A stretch of 64,000 nt of DNA from Variovorax sp. PAMC28562. GTDB lineage: Bacteria > Pseudomonadota > Gammaproteobacteria > Burkholderiales > Burkholderiaceae_C. The first letter of the stretch is position 1; the number at the start of each line of letters is the position of its first letter. The position numbers and the translations under genes were made by a program. Of the stretch, positions 9,189-18,855 are shown one piece after another. The stretch spans positions 3,111,501-3,175,500 of the forward strand of contig NZ_CP060296.1 of NCBI RefSeq assembly GCF_014303735.1, read 5' to 3'. Below the pieces are notes generated by a model. That model had not been told where the DNA came from. It ran no database searches and saw nothing but the letters and a program-made list of their open reading frames with translations.

Positions 9189-10112
9189 ATGGGATGCATG
9201 CCCGAACGCGATCCATCAGAGTATTCCAGAGACCCAGCAGAATTCAGGCCAGCGCGCGAGTCGTCGCCGTGGCGCATTGTTATCGCGCTGCTTGTCCTTG
9301 CCGCCGCTGCAGCAGCAGGGTGGTGGTACTGGTCGCGACAGCGGCAAACGACACCGCCCGCACCGACTGCAACGGCGCCACAGCCGGACATTCCAGCGAC
9401 ACCTGCGGCACTGCCGGCTGCGCCCGCTGCCACAGGCCCGCAAAACCCGATCGACGCCCTTGCGCAGCCGGACGCGGCGCTGCCTTCGCTGGCCGATTCG
9501 AATGCGGCAGTGACCAAGGCGCTGACCGATTTGCTGAACGCCAAGTCGGTGGCATCGTTCCTGCAGATCGATGACTTCGTGCGCCGCTTCGTCGCGACCG
9601 TCGACAACCTGCCGCGTGCGCAAGCGCCTTCGCGCATGTGGCCAACGCAACCCACGCCGCAGCGCTTCGAAGTGACGCGCACAGACGAGACGCTGACCCT
9701 CGATCCGGCCAATGCCGGGCGCTACACCGCCTTCATCGCGTTCACGGATTCGATCGACAGCGCCAAGGCCGTCGCGGTCTATGCGCGCCTGTACCCGCTG
9801 TTTCAGCAGGCCTATGAAGAGCTGGGTTATCCGGGCAAGTACTTCAATGACCGGCTGGTCGCGGTTATCGACCATTTGCTGGCGGCCCCCGAGCCGCAGG
9901 GTCCATTGCAGCTCAAGCTGACCGAGGTGAAAGGCACCGTGCCGTCGTCACGGCCGTGGACCCGCTACGAGTTCGCCGACCCGCAGCTCGAGGCGTTGTC
10001 GAGCGGGCAGAAGCTGCTGGTGCGAATGGGGCCGGACAACGAGCGGCGGATGAAGTCAAAGCTGCGGGCGTTGCGTGGGCAGGTGGCTACGGGGGAAATG
10101 GCGAAGCGTTAG
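9189..10112 (+). CDS. DUF3014 domain-containing membrane protein
   Basis: The product has 307 residues. It has a short cytoplasmic head and one transmembrane helix at about residues 28-45 (IVIALLVLAAAAAAGWWYW). A Pro/Ala-rich linker (about residues 50-85) leads to a periplasmic DUF3014 domain containing FVRRFVATVDNLPR and YPLFQQAYEELGYPGKYFND. The function of the family is unknown. Starts at 9189 and 9198 are both possible; neither has a strong ribosome-binding site. It converges on the SDR gene with a 22-base gap and has no clear partner. Confidence 0.8.
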   Translation: MGCMPERDPSEYSRDPAEFRPARESSPWRIVIALLVLAAAAAAGWWYWSRQRQTTPPAPTATAPQPDIPATPAALPAAPAATGPQNPIDALAQPDAALPSLADSNAAVTKALTDLLNAKSVASFLQIDDFVRRFVATVDNLPRAQAPSRMWPTQPTPQRFEVTRTDETLTLDPANAGRYTAFIAFTDSIDSAKAVAVYARLYPLFQQAYEELGYPGKYFNDRLVAVIDHLLAAPEPQGPLQLKLTEVKGTVPSSRPWTRYEFADPQLEALSSGQKLLVRMGPDNERRMKSKLRALRGQVATGEMAKR

Positions 10113-10134
10113 CAAGAGCCGGACGTGCTGTCAC

Positions 10135-10929
10135 TCAACGCCGCTGAATATCCGCCCCGCCGAGGTACACCCGGTTAAACACTGGCGAGATCACCAACTC
10201 GTTGATGCACACGTGCGGCGGCATCTCGGCGATGAAGCGAATGGTCTTGCCCATGTCGTCTTCTTGCAGCATGCGCGCCTTGTCTTCTTCGCTCGGCTCG
10301 ACCGGGCGCTGCTTGAGGATCGGCGTTGATACCTCTCCAGGACACAGCGCGGTGGCGCGCAGACCATTCACGCATTCTTCGATGTTGAACGAATGCGTGA
10401 GCGCCATCAAGCCCGCCTTGCTCGCGATGTAGGCCGGCCCGGTGAGGTAGCTGAAGTGCCAGCCCGCGAACGACGCGACGTTGATGATGGTGCCGCGGCG
10501 GCGCGCCTGCATGCCCTTCAGCACGGCCAGCGTGCAAAACGTGGCGCCGTTGAGGTTGATCGCCATGACCTGCTCGAAGGTGGCCGCATCGGTCTCTTTC
10601 CAGAAGCGCTTCGGAAAGTTGACACCGGCGCTGTTGACCAGGATGTCGACGCCACCGTGCTGCGCCTGGATGGCGGTTGCGACGCGCTCGACGGAGGCGC
10701 GATCGGACACGTCCAGCGGCAGGGCCGTGATGCTGCCCGATGGCGCGCCGCGGTCCGCTGCCTGCTTGACTGCCCCAGCGAGTTTGGCTGCGTCGCGCCC
10801 CGAGATGACGACGCGGCAACCCGCTTGCGCGAGCGCGACGGCGCCGGCCAGCCCAATGCCGCTGCCACCACCGGTCACCCAGGCGATCTGGCCTTCGAGC
10901 AAGCCGGAAAATGTTTCGGTGTCTTTCAT
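10135..10929 (-). CDS. SDR family NAD(P)-dependent oxidoreductase
   Basis: The product has 264 residues, a classical short-chain dehydrogenase length. It shows the cofactor motif [13 protein letters not shown] (residues 19-31), the structural NSAG motif, and the catalytic Tyr-Lys in [14 protein letters not shown]. The ATG at 10929 overlaps the gcvP stop by 4 bases, so it is translated by coupling to gcvP and is the last gene of the glycine-cleavage operon. An SDR is not a standard part of that system, and its substrate is unknown. Confidence 0.88.
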   Translation of the reverse strand: MKDTETFSGLLEGQIAWVTGGGSGIGLAGAVALAQAGCRVVISGRDAAKLAGAVKQAADRGAPSGSITALPLDVSDRASVERVATAIQAQHGGVDILVNSAGVNFPKRFWKETDAATFEQVMAINLNGATFCTLAVLKGMQARRRGTIINVASFAGWHFSYLTGPAYIASKAGLMALTHSFNIEECVNGLRATALCPGEVSTPILKQRPVEPSEEDKARMLQEDDMGKTIRFIAEMPPHVCINELVISPVFNRVYLGGADIQRR

Positions 10930-13871
10930 GTCTTGTCCTCCACAGTTGTCTCGTACATCTCCACCGGCACGCAACTGCAAAACAGATTGCGGTCCCCATA
11001 AACGTTGTCGACCCGCCCAATCGGTGGCCAGTATTTGGCCTGCCGCAATGCGGCCAGCGGAAACGCCCCCAGCTCGCGCGAATACGGGTGCGGCCACTCG
11101 GCGCCGAGCAGGCTGGCTGCGGTGTGAGGCGCGTGCTTCAGCGGGTTGTCGTCCTGCGGCCAGACGCCTTCTTCGATGCGCCGGATCTCGCCACGGATGG
11201 CGATCATCGCGTCGACGAAGCGATCGAGTTCGGCCAGCGGCTCGCTTTCGGTCGGCTCGACCATCAGCGTGCCTGGCACCGGAAAGCTCAGCGTCGGCGC
11301 ATGAAAGCCGTAGTCGATGAGCCGCTTGGCGACGTCTTCGGCGGTGACGCCGCTGGTCTCTTTGAGCGGGCGCAGATCGAGGATGCACTCGTGCGCGACA
11401 TGCCCGCGACCTTCGGCGTTCTGACTGGCGTAGAGCGTGGGGTAATGGTTTTTCAGCCGTGCGCTGATGTAGTTGGCCGACAGGATGGCCGTCTCGGTTG
11501 CGGCCTGCAAGCCTTTGGCGCCCATCATGCGGCAGTACATCCAGCTGATCGGCAGCACCGCCGCGTTGCCGAGTGGCGCGGCCGATACGGCACCGACGCC
11601 ATGCGATGCGATACCGGCCGTCGCATGTCCCGGCAAGAAAGGCACGAGGTCTGCGACCACGCACACCGGCCCGACACCCGGCCCGCCGCCGCCGTGCGGA
11701 ATGCAGAAGGTCTTGTGCAGATTGAGGTGGCTCACATCGCCGCCGAACTCGCCCGGCGCGGCCACGCCGACCAGCGCGTTCATGTTGGCGCCGTCGACAT
11801 ACACGCGACCGCCGTGCGCGTGCACCAGCACGCACAGTTCCTTCACGCCAGCTTCGAACACGCCGTGCGTGCTCGGGTAGGTGATCATCACCGCGGCCAG
11901 GTCAGCACTGTGTTTTTCGCAGGCGCGCCTCAGGTCGTCGAGGTCGACATTGCCCTGCGCATCGCAGGCCGTCACGATCACCTGCATGCCGGCCATCTGT
12001 GCGCTGGCCGGGTTGGTGCCGTGGGCCGACGACGGAATGAGGCAGATGTTGCGCCGCTCTTCGCCGCGCGATGCGTGGAACGCCTTGATCGCCAGCAAGC
12101 CGGCGTATTCGCCTTGCGAGCCCGCGTTCGGCTGCAGGCTGATGCCCGCATAGCCGGTCGCTTCGCACAGCCAGTCGCGCAGTTGCTGGTCGAGCTCGGC
12201 ATAGCCCTTGAGCTGGTCGGCCGGTGCGAACGGATGAATGTTCGCGAACTCGGGCCAGGTGATCGGGATCATCTCGCTCGTCGCGTTGAGCTTCATGGTG
12301 CAACTCCCGAGCGGAATCATGGTGCGGTCGAGCGCCAGATCCTTGTCGGAGAGGCTGCGGATGTAGCGCAGCATCGCCGTCTCGCTCTTGTGGGTGTTGA
12401 ACACCGGGTGCGTCATGAAAGCGCTGGTGCGGCGCAGCGCTTCGGGGATGCGCGGCGTCACCTTTTCAGCCAGTACGGCGAAGCGCGGCATCGGCGTGCC
12501 GGCCGGTACGAACAGCGCCCACAGCATTTCGATGTCGGTGCGCGTCGTCGTCTCGTCGAGCGAAATGCCCAGGTGCTGTTGCAGCCGATGGCGCAGGTTG
12601 ACGTTGGCCGCATGTGCGCGCTCGAGGATGTGCGTGGTGTCGTCGCCGCTCTTCACCGTCAGTGAATCGAACGCCGTCGTGTTGACCAGTTCGCGCCCCA
12701 TCTGCTCGAGCCCTTGCGCCAGCACCGCGGTGAGTGCGGCGACGCGTTGCGCGATGCGCGTGAGCCCGGCCGGGCCGTGATACACCGCGTACATGCTGGC
12801 GATGACGGCCGGCAGCACTTGCGCCGTGCAGATGTTCGACGTCGCCTTCTCGCGGCGGATGTGCTGCTCGCGCGTTTGCAGGGAGAGCCGGTAGGCAGTC
12901 TGACCATGCGCATCGATGCTCACGCCGACCAGACGGCCCGGCAGCGAGCGCTTGAACGAATCCCGACATGCCAGGTAAGCAGCGTGCGGGCCGCCGTTGC
13001 ACATCGGCATGCCGAAGCGCTGCGTGGTGCCGCAGACGATGTCGGCGTCCCACTCGCCGGGAGGCGCCAGCAACGTGAGCGCCAGCAGGTCGGCGGCCAC
13101 GCAGAATGCCGCCCCCTTGGCGTGCGCGTGGCCGGCCAGCGGTCGCAGGTCGTGCACTTGCCCTGTCGTTCCTGGGTATTGCGCCAGCGCCCCGAAGAAA
13201 TCACCACTGGCCATCATGTGCGGCAGCGTGTCGGAAGCGGTGCTGACCTTGATCTCGATGCCGAGCGGTGCGGCGCGCGTGCGCAGCACTTCGATGGTTT
13301 GCGGATGGCAGTCGCCCGCCACCAGAAACACGTCGCTCTTGCTCTTGACGCTGCGCTTGGCCAGCGTCATCGCTTCAGCCGCGGCGGTGGCTTCGTCCAG
13401 CATCGATGCATTGGCGATCGCCATGCCGGTGAGGTCGCACACCATCGTCTGGAAGTTGAGCAAGGCCTCCATGCGACCCTGCGAAATCTCGGCCTGGTAG
13501 GGCGTGTACGCCGTGTACCAGGCCGGGTTCTCCAGTACGTTGCGCAGGATCACGCCCGGCGTGTGCGTGCCGTAGTAACCCTGGCCGATGAAGTTGCGCG
13601 CGACCTTGTTCTTTGCCGCAATTGCCTTCAGCTCGGCCAACGCGCCGGCTTCGCTGATGGGTGGCGGCAGGTCCATCGGCCTGGTGCGACGGATCGATGG
13701 CGGCACGATGCCGTCGATCAATTCCTTGCGCGTGGCCGACCCGATGACGAGCAGCATGCGCGCCTCGTCGGCCGCTTCGATGCCGATGTGGCGCGCGATG
13801 AATTCGTCTGCGTTTTCGAGTTCACGAAACGAAGGCAGGGAAGGCAAGGAGGGCAGGGCAGACATCGGCAT
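10926..13871 (-). CDS. gcvP: glycine dehydrogenase (decarboxylating), P protein
   Basis: This 981-residue PLP enzyme decarboxylates glycine and passes the aminomethyl group to the lipoyl arm of GcvH. The PLP lysine lies in [16 protein letters not shown] near residue 725. The N-terminal half begins with FIARHIG and carries the homologous first domain, including [14 protein letters not shown]. The length matches the single-chain form (about 950-980). It follows gcvH by 9 bases and is coupled to the downstream SDR by an ATGA overlap. Control probably comes from the riboswitch before gcvT. Confidence 0.98.
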   Translation of the reverse strand: MPMSALPSLPSLPSFRELENADEFIARHIGIEAADEARMLLVIGSATRKELIDGIVPPSIRRTRPMDLPPPISEAGALAELKAIAAKNKVARNFIGQGYYGTHTPGVILRNVLENPAWYTAYTPYQAEISQGRMEALLNFQTMVCDLTGMAIANASMLDEATAAAEAMTLAKRSVKSKSDVFLVAGDCHPQTIEVLRTRAAPLGIEIKVSTASDTLPHMMASGDFFGALAQYPGTTGQVHDLRPLAGHAHAKGAAFCVAADLLALTLLAPPGEWDADIVCGTTQRFGMPMCNGGPHAAYLACRDSFKRSLPGRLVGVSIDAHGQTAYRLSLQTREQHIRREKATSNICTAQVLPAVIASMYAVYHGPAGLTRIAQRVAALTAVLAQGLEQMGRELVNTTAFDSLTVKSGDDTTHILERAHAANVNLRHRLQQHLGISLDETTTRTDIEMLWALFVPAGTPMPRFAVLAEKVTPRIPEALRRTSAFMTHPVFNTHKSETAMLRYIRSLSDKDLALDRTMIPLGSCTMKLNATSEMIPITWPEFANIHPFAPADQLKGYAELDQQLRDWLCEATGYAGISLQPNAGSQGEYAGLLAIKAFHASRGEERRNICLIPSSAHGTNPASAQMAGMQVIVTACDAQGNVDLDDLRRACEKHSADLAAVMITYPSTHGVFEAGVKELCVLVHAHGGRVYVDGANMNALVGVAAPGEFGGDVSHLNLHKTFCIPHGGGGPGVGPVCVVADLVPFLPGHATAGIASHGVGAVSAAPLGNAAVLPISWMYCRMMGAKGLQAATETAILSANYISARLKNHYPTLYASQNAEGRGHVAHECILDLRPLKETSGVTAEDVAKRLIDYGFHAPTLSFPVPGTLMVEPTESEPLAELDRFVDAMIAIRGEIRRIEEGVWPQDDNPLKHAPHTAASLLGAEWPHPYSRELGAFPLAALRQAKYWPPIGRVDNVYGDRNLFCSCVPVEMYETTVEDKT

Positions 13872-13880
13872 GGTGCGTGA

Positions 13881-14258
13881 TCAGGCTTCGCTGGAAAACT
13901 TGTCGTAGGTGGGTGCGTCCATCAGCGCATCGAGCTGCAGTGCATCGGCGAGCTTCACCTTAAAGAACCAGCCGGCGCCGAGCGGGTCGCTGTTGGCCAG
14001 CGATGGGTCGGCGCGCAAGGCCTCGTTCACTTCAGTGACCTCGCCCGACAGCGGCATGAAGACGTCGGCCGCGGCCTTGACCGACTCGACCACGCCGGCG
14101 ACTTCGCCCTGCGCAAAGGTCTTGCCGACTTCGGGCAGGTCGACGAAGACGACATCGCCCAGTGCGTCCTGCGCGTGGACCGTGATGCCGACGGTGACCG
14201 GAGCGCCTGCCTCGGCGGCATCGACCCACTCGTGGTCTTTGGTGTATTTGACTGTCAT
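13881..14258 (-). CDS. gcvH: glycine cleavage system H protein
   Basis: The product has 125 residues. It carries the lipoyl cofactor that shuttles the methylamine group between GcvP, GcvT and lipoamide dehydrogenase. The lipoylated lysine is in VVESVKAAADVF near residue 62. The N-terminus reads YTKDHEWV and the C-terminus contains GWFFKVKL, both family hallmarks. AAGGAG precedes the start. It lies between gcvT (24 bases upstream) and gcvP. Confidence 0.98.
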   Translation of the reverse strand: MTVKYTKDHEWVDAAEAGAPVTVGITVHAQDALGDVVFVDLPEVGKTFAQGEVAGVVESVKAAADVFMPLSGEVTEVNEALRADPSLANSDPLGAGWFFKVKLADALQLDALMDAPTYDKFSSEA

Positions 14259-14282
14259 CTGAAAACTCCTTGAGAAAAAAAT

Positions 14283-15473
14283 TCAGCCTCTGAAATAGTG
14301 CGTCGGAACGAAAGGCAGCGTGGTCACTTCCATCGGGACCGGCTTGCCGCGCACGATCGCCTGAATGCGCGTACCGGGCTCGGCATAAGCCAACGCGACA
14401 TAAGCCATCGCGATCGGCCGTTCGGCGGTCGGGCCGGGCAGGCCGCTGGTGACCTGGCCGATGGCCAGTCCGCCTTCGAACGATTCGAGCAGCGTGCCGT
14501 CGCGCACCGGGATGCGCTCCAGCGCGACCAGGCCGACGCGCTTGCGCTTGAGCGTCGCGTGGTCGGTATGACCGGCGGCGCCGGTCGAGGCAGTGAGCTG
14601 TGCCAACACTTTGTCTGCGCCCGGAAAACCGCCTTCGCGCGCGCCCCCGGCGCGTCGCACTTTCTGGATCGCCCAGTTGAGCGCGGCTTCGACCGGCGTG
14701 GTGGTGCTGTCGATGTCGCTGCCGTACAAACACAGCCCGGCTTCGAGGCGCAGCGAGTTGCGCGCACCGAGGCCGACCGGTTGGACCTCGGGTTGCGCCA
14801 GCAGCAGTCGCGCGAGCGCTTGGGCATCGCGCGCGGCCACCGAGATCTCGAAACCGTCTTCGCCGGTATAGCCACTGCGGGTGACGAAGACCGGAATCTT
14901 CGGGCCGTCGCCGTTGTGGATCAACACCGCACCGCCGGTCATGAAAACGAAGTGGTCGATGCCTGGACACAGGCGCGCCATCGTGGCCGCAGCCTTCGGC
15001 CCCTGCAACGCGAGCAAAGCATGGTCGGGCAGCGGCTGGACTTCGCATCGGTTGCCGATCTTGCGCTGGATGTGCGCCAGGTCGGCCACCTTGCAGGCGC
15101 CGTTCACGATGACGAAGATCGAGTCGTGTCCTTCGTTGAAGAACATCAGGTCGTCGAGGATGCCGCCCTCGTCGTTCAGCAGCAGGCCGTAGCGCTGCTT
15201 GCCCGGCGCGAGGCCGATGACGTCGACCGGCATCAGCGTTTCAAAAGCCGCCGCCGCATCGGGCCCGACCAGCCGCAGCTGGCCCATGTGCGAGATGTCG
15301 AACAGGCCCGCGGCGTTGCGCGTGTGCTTGTGTTCGGCGATCAGGCCGGCTGGGTATTGCACCGGCATCGAATAGCCGGCAAACGGCACCATGCGGGCGC
15401 CGAGTTCGACGTGCAGATCATGGAGCGGGGTTTTAAGCAAGGCGTCGGTAGCGTCGGATGGGGCAGCGGCCAT
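14283..15473 (-). CDS. gcvT: glycine cleavage system aminomethyltransferase (T protein)
   Basis: The product has 396 residues and transfers the methylene group from aminomethyl-GcvH to tetrahydrofolate, releasing ammonia. Recognisable parts are PLHDLHVELGARMVPFAGYS near residue 15, FDISHMGQL and GYTGEDGFEI. The ATG at 15473 is preferred over the one at 15488 because CTGGAA lies at suitable spacing before it. It is the first gene of gcvT-gcvH-gcvP-SDR and lies directly behind a glycine riboswitch and terminator. Confidence 0.97.
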   Translation of the reverse strand: MAAAPSDATDALLKTPLHDLHVELGARMVPFAGYSMPVQYPAGLIAEHKHTRNAAGLFDISHMGQLRLVGPDAAAAFETLMPVDVIGLAPGKQRYGLLLNDEGGILDDLMFFNEGHDSIFVIVNGACKVADLAHIQRKIGNRCEVQPLPDHALLALQGPKAAATMARLCPGIDHFVFMTGGAVLIHNGDGPKIPVFVTRSGYTGEDGFEISVAARDAQALARLLLAQPEVQPVGLGARNSLRLEAGLCLYGSDIDSTTTPVEAALNWAIQKVRRAGGAREGGFPGADKVLAQLTASTGAAGHTDHATLKRKRVGLVALERIPVRDGTLLESFEGGLAIGQVTSGLPGPTAERPIAMAYVALAYAEPGTRIQAIVRGKPVPMEVTTLPFVPTHYFRG

Positions 15474-15486
15474 GGCAATTTCCAGC

Positions 15487-15516
15487 AAAAAAAGCGCCCG
15501 ATTTCGCTAGGGACGC
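15487..15516 (-). terminator. intrinsic terminator of the gcv leader
   Basis: On the minus strand the leader reads GCG-T-CCC, a 10-base loop, GGGCGC and seven T residues. This gives a 6-bp stem with one bulge followed by a T run, ending 13 bases before the gcvT start. Its position between an aptamer-like region and gcvT makes it the likely expression platform of the riboswitch. Confidence 0.7.
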
Positions 15517-15610
15517 GGTGTCGGTTTTTTTACCTGTGCGCCGGTTCCCCGTTCGAGGCCCCTGCGCCTTCGTCGGCCTCGAACGGCGAGGCATTCTCTT
15601 GTCCTCTGTC
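15517..15610 (-). promoter_or_regulatory. glycine riboswitch aptamer upstream of gcvT
   Basis: On the minus strand the order matches a single glycine aptamer. A P2 hairpin GCCTCG-CCGTT-CGAGGC (15576-15592) is followed by a conserved-core-like CGACGAAGGCGCAGG (15561-15575). After a short P3 region comes CAGGTAAAAAAACCGAC, close to the CAGGYAAAAGGAC consensus. An intrinsic terminator and gcvT follow. The P1 strands are not obvious, so the outer boundary is approximate. This class senses glycine and turns on glycine cleavage genes. Confidence 0.7.
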
Positions 15611-15770
15611 AGTGTAGTGGGTCGCGCCGATCGTGTTGGGTCGGCCGTACCTTGGTGGCGAATTCAGGCCCGCCAGGATGGGGTAACCCCTGTAAATAGC
15701 GCGCTAGCACCCGCCAGGCGTTCATTGGCCGAATACTTGTCACGTACGCACCCACGCAAGGAGACAAAGT

Positions 15771-16094
15771 ATGAAAAGACACCGCAAGGCAACCGGCATT
15801 GTTCTGGCCGTGCTGTTGACAGGCGCCCAGGCGTCGGCCTTTGCCAATTCGGCACTGGCCAGCAAGTACGGTTGCCTCGGCTGCCATGCCGCGGCCACCA
15901 AGCTGGTGGGGCCGGCCTACCAGGACGTGGCAGCGAAATACAGTGGCGACAAGGGAGCCGTCGAGATTCTCATGAAGAGCATCCGGAACGGCGGCACCGG
16001 CAAGTGGGGCGATATGGCCATGCCGCCGCAGGCCCAGGTATCCGAGGCCGATCTGAAGCGCCTGGCCACGTGGATCCTCGGTGGTGCTCGTTGA
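15771..16094 (+). CDS. class I cytochrome c, secreted (c551/c552 type)
   Basis: The product has 107 residues, with a Sec signal peptide (about residues 1-26, ending ASAFA) and a mature domain of about 80. The haem-binding motif is CLGCH near residue 35, and the distal methionine is in MAMPPQ near residue 83. AAGGAGA precedes the start. It is the first of a same-strand set with a Tat-exported small subunit and a GMC flavoprotein. It is therefore the likely electron acceptor of that periplasmic dehydrogenase. Confidence 0.93.
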   Translation: MKRHRKATGIVLAVLLTGAQASAFANSALASKYGCLGCHAAATKLVGPAYQDVAAKYSGDKGAVEILMKSIRNGGTGKWGDMAMPPQAQVSEADLKRLATWILGGAR

Positions 16095-16126
16095 GCACGG
16101 GCGTGATGGCAAGGGCTTTCCCTTGG
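16085..16126 (+). other. two hairpins after the cytochrome c gene
   Basis: Two perfect 6-bp hairpins follow each other: GTGCTC-GTT-GAGCAC (16085-16099), which spans the cytochrome stop codon, and CAAGGG-CTTT-CCCTTG (16111-16126). Neither has a T run, so they are weak terminator candidates. They may instead mark an RNA processing or stability point that raises cytochrome c transcript over the dehydrogenase genes. Confidence 0.35.
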
Positions 16127-16202
16127 ATGTAGCTGGCTAAAACCTGCAGGCTGGAAGCGGGTGCAACACTGGCTCGCCACTCAAAAAAACCGGAGACAAG
16201 AC

Positions 16203-16829
16203 ATGCGTGTGATTGCTATTGAACCGTTGGCGTTGGCGCTGCCCGACGCAGACTCGTGCACCGAAGACAACGGCAGTGTGCCGAAGATGAATCTGCCGCT
16301 GGCACGCCGCAATTTTCTGAAGGGCTCGGGCATCCTGATGGGCACCCTTGCCGCTGGGTCGGTGCTGGCGGCGCTGGCGCCGTCGCGGGCCTGGGCGCTG
16401 GAACTGCAGCAGCTCAGCAAGAGTGAAGGGCAGACGCTGATGGCCATGGGCCGGGTGCTGTATCCGCACAAGAAATTGCCCGATGCGGTCTACGCGCTCC
16501 TGGTCAAAGACCTGGATGCCAAAACCGAGGCGGTGCCGATGCTGCGCACCGGCATTACCGCGCTCGACGAATCCGCTGGCGGCAGCTTTGTCAAAGCCTC
16601 GGCGGCAAAGAAACTGGCGGTGGTGAAAGCGATCGAAAGCACGCCTTTCTTCAACGCGGTGCGTGGTCAATGCGTGACCTCGCTGTACGACAACGACATG
16701 GCCTTCGCGGTCTTCGGCTACCCCGGCTCGGCCTGGGAGAAGGGCGGCTACATCACCCGTGGTTTCCAGGATCTCAAATGGCTGCCGGCGCCGACCCTGG
16801 CCGCCAGCCCGCCGCCGTTTCTCGGTTGA
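16203..16829 (+). CDS. Tat-exported dehydrogenase small subunit (gluconate 2-DH subunit 3-like)
   Basis: The product has 208 residues with a twin-arginine signal LARRNFLKGSGILMG at about residues 37-51. The mature part resembles the small subunit of membrane-bound sugar dehydrogenases (gluconate 2-dehydrogenase subunit 3 type). GGAGACAAG precedes the ATG at 16203. The GMC flavoprotein downstream has no signal peptide, so this subunit probably carries it through the Tat pore as a hitchhiker. It ends 52 bases before the GMC gene. Confidence 0.75.
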   Translation: MRVIAIEPLALALPDADSCTEDNGSVPKMNLPLARRNFLKGSGILMGTLAAGSVLAALAPSRAWALELQQLSKSEGQTLMAMGRVLYPHKKLPDAVYALLVKDLDAKTEAVPMLRTGITALDESAGGSFVKASAAKKLAVVKAIESTPFFNAVRGQCVTSLYDNDMAFAVFGYPGSAWEKGGYITRGFQDLKWLPAPTLAASPPPFLG

Positions 16830-16881
16830 GCAGCGCCTGCCATCCCGACTATTCATACAAAGCAAGCAGGAGACAGACAAC

Positions 16882-18450
16882 ATGGCAAAGTTCGATTCCA
16901 GTGACGACTCGGTGGTCGTCATCATTGGTTCAGGTGCCGGCGGCGGCACGCTGGCCAACGAGTTGGCCCAAAAGGGCATCAAGGTGGTGGTGCTGGAGGC
17001 CGGCGCACTGCAGTCCAGCGCCACCTTCATCAACGACGAGTGGAAGTCGTTCGGCCAGATCGCCTGGCTCGATAACCGGACCACCTCGGGCAACTGGCGT
17101 GTGGCCACCGACTTCCCCAATCTGCCGGCATGGATCTGCAAGACGGTGGGCGGCACCACGACCCACTGGGCCGGTGCGTCGCTGCGACTGCAGGACCATG
17201 AATTCAGGGTGCGCACGGTGTATGGCGATATCAAGGGCGCCAACCTGATGGACTGGCCGGTCACGCTGAAGGAACTGGAGCCCTACTACGCACGCGCGGA
17301 AGACAAGATGGGCGTGACGCGCACCAACGGCATCCCGGGCCTGCCGGGCAACAACAACTTCAAGGTCCTTTACGCCGGCGCCACCAAGCTGGGCTACAAG
17401 GAAGTGCATACCGGCAACATGGCCATCAACAGCCAGCCGCGCGACGGCCGCGGCCGTTGCATGCAACTGGGCTTCTGCTTTCAGGGCTGCAAGAGCGGCG
17501 CCAAATGGAGCACGCTGTACACCGAGCTGCCCAAAGCCGAGAAGACCGGCAACATGGACCTGCGACCCGAGAGCCATGTCACGCGCATCGAGCACGACGC
17601 GGCCGGCAAAGTGAATGGGGTCGTCTACTTCGACAAGGAGGGCAAGGAACAGCGGCAGAAGGCGCGCATCGTGTGCGTCGCCGGCAACTCGATCGAAACC
17701 CCGCGCCTGCTGTTGCTGTCGGCTTCCAATCTGTACAAGGACGGGCTGGCCAACAGCTCGGGCCAGGTCGGTCGCAACTACATGCGCCATCTGACCGGAT
17801 CGGTTTACGGCATGTTCAAGGATCCTGTCCACATGTACCGCGGCACCACCATGGCCGGCATCATTCGCGACGAAGCCCGTCACGACCCGAAGCGCGGCTT
17901 CGTCGGCGGCTACGAACTGGAAACGTTGTCTCTCGGTGTGCCCTTCATGGCAGCCTTCCTGAATCCAGGCGGCTGGGGTACCGAGTTTGCCGAGTACATG
18001 GACAACTACACGCGCCTGGCCGGCATGTGGATCGTCGGCGAGGACATGCCGCGCGAAAGCAATCGCGTCACGCTCAATGCCACTTTGAAGGACAAGTGGG
18101 GTAGCGCCATCCCCAATGTGCACTTCGACGACCACGAGAACGACATCGCGATGAGAGAGCACGCTTTTCGCCAGGGCCAGCGTGTCTACGCGGCGGCCGG
18201 CGCCATCAAGTCGTTTCGAACGCCGCCTTACCCGAGCACGCACAACATGGGCACCTGCCGCATGGGGGCATCGGCAAAAGACAGTGTCTGCAACGCCCAT
18301 GGCCAGACGCACGACATCGCCAACCTGTTCATCAGCGACGGCAGCCAGTTCACCACGGGCGGCGCTGAGAACCCTACGCTCACCATCGTCACACTCGCGA
18401 TCCGGCAGGCGGAGTACATCGCCAGCCAGATGACAGCTCGCGCGGTCTGA
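16882..18450 (+). CDS. GMC family FAD-dependent oxidoreductase, large subunit
   Basis: This 522-residue flavoprotein begins with the dinucleotide motif VVIIGSGAGGGTLANELAQ at residues 13-31. It has the GMC signature region TVGGTTTHWAGASLR near residue 94 and the C-terminal catalytic domain with STHNMGTCRMG, ending in GGAENPTLTIVTLAIRQA. CAGGAGAC precedes the ATG at 16882. With the small subunit and cytochrome c it forms a typical three-part periplasmic alcohol or sugar dehydrogenase feeding the respiratory chain. The substrate is unknown. Confidence 0.9.
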   Translation: MAKFDSSDDSVVVIIGSGAGGGTLANELAQKGIKVVVLEAGALQSSATFINDEWKSFGQIAWLDNRTTSGNWRVATDFPNLPAWICKTVGGTTTHWAGASLRLQDHEFRVRTVYGDIKGANLMDWPVTLKELEPYYARAEDKMGVTRTNGIPGLPGNNNFKVLYAGATKLGYKEVHTGNMAINSQPRDGRGRCMQLGFCFQGCKSGAKWSTLYTELPKAEKTGNMDLRPESHVTRIEHDAAGKVNGVVYFDKEGKEQRQKARIVCVAGNSIETPRLLLLSASNLYKDGLANSSGQVGRNYMRHLTGSVYGMFKDPVHMYRGTTMAGIIRDEARHDPKRGFVGGYELETLSLGVPFMAAFLNPGGWGTEFAEYMDNYTRLAGMWIVGEDMPRESNRVTLNATLKDKWGSAIPNVHFDDHENDIAMREHAFRQGQRVYAAAGAIKSFRTPPYPSTHNMGTCRMGASAKDSVCNAHGQTHDIANLFISDGSQFTTGGAENPTLTIVTLAIRQAEYIASQMTARAV

Positions 18451-18480
18451 ATTTTTTGTTGTCAATCAAAGGAAGCCGCC

Positions 18481-18855
18481 ATGTGTGAGTTCTTCGTCAA
18501 CGCCGACCCGATCCTGTACGAGCAGCGCTCGCGTACCGTGCGCATTCACGGCGTGCTCACCAGCTTGCGCCTGGAGAACATGATGTGGGACACGCTGGCC
18601 GAAATGGCGGCAGAAGAGGGGCGTACCACCAATGCATTGATCTCGACGTTTCACGACGAGGTCCTGGCGCACCGTGGTGAAGTGCCCAACTTCGCATCGT
18701 TCCTGCGTGTGACGTGCATGCGCTACCTGCGGCGCCGGCTGCTGGCCAGCGAGACGCCGCCGCGCATCGTTGGCCCGGCGCCAACGTCGGCCGTATCGGC
18801 CGCATCGGCCGCATCGGCAATGGTGCGCCCTTTGGCGGTGGCGACGTCCCGATGA
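18481..18855 (+). CDS. ribbon-helix-helix domain protein
   Basis: The product has 124 residues. The segment RSRTVRIHGVLTSLRLENMM followed by WDTLAEMAAEEGRTTNALIS matches the ribbon-helix-helix fold (RHH_4 type): one beta strand for DNA contact and two helices. The C-terminus is rich in Ala/Ser and probably disordered. It lies 30 bases after the GMC gene and is coupled by an ATGA overlap to a glyoxalase gene. It may regulate this operon, but no DNA target is visible. Its tail contains a short CGGCCGCATCGGC-type DNA repeat around 18790-18820. Confidence 0.75.
   Translation: MCEFFVNADPILYEQRSRTVRIHGVLTSLRLENMMWDTLAEMAAEEGRTTNALISTFHDEVLAHRGEVPNFASFLRVTCMRYLRRRLLASETPPRIVGPAPTSAVSAASAASAMVRPLAVATSR

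Noticed and set aside
10911..12665. Long plus-strand open frame of 584 codons opposite gcvP
   Set aside because: It lies wholly across gcvP and the end of the SDR, has no ribosome-binding site or family motif and is rich in Arg and His, as expected for the antisense frame of GC-rich coding DNA.
18785..18825. Repeated CGGCCGCATCGGC-type units as a regulatory repeat
   Set aside because: They lie inside the coding part of the ribbon-helix-helix gene and encode an Ala/Ser-rich tail, so low-complexity coding is the simpler reading.
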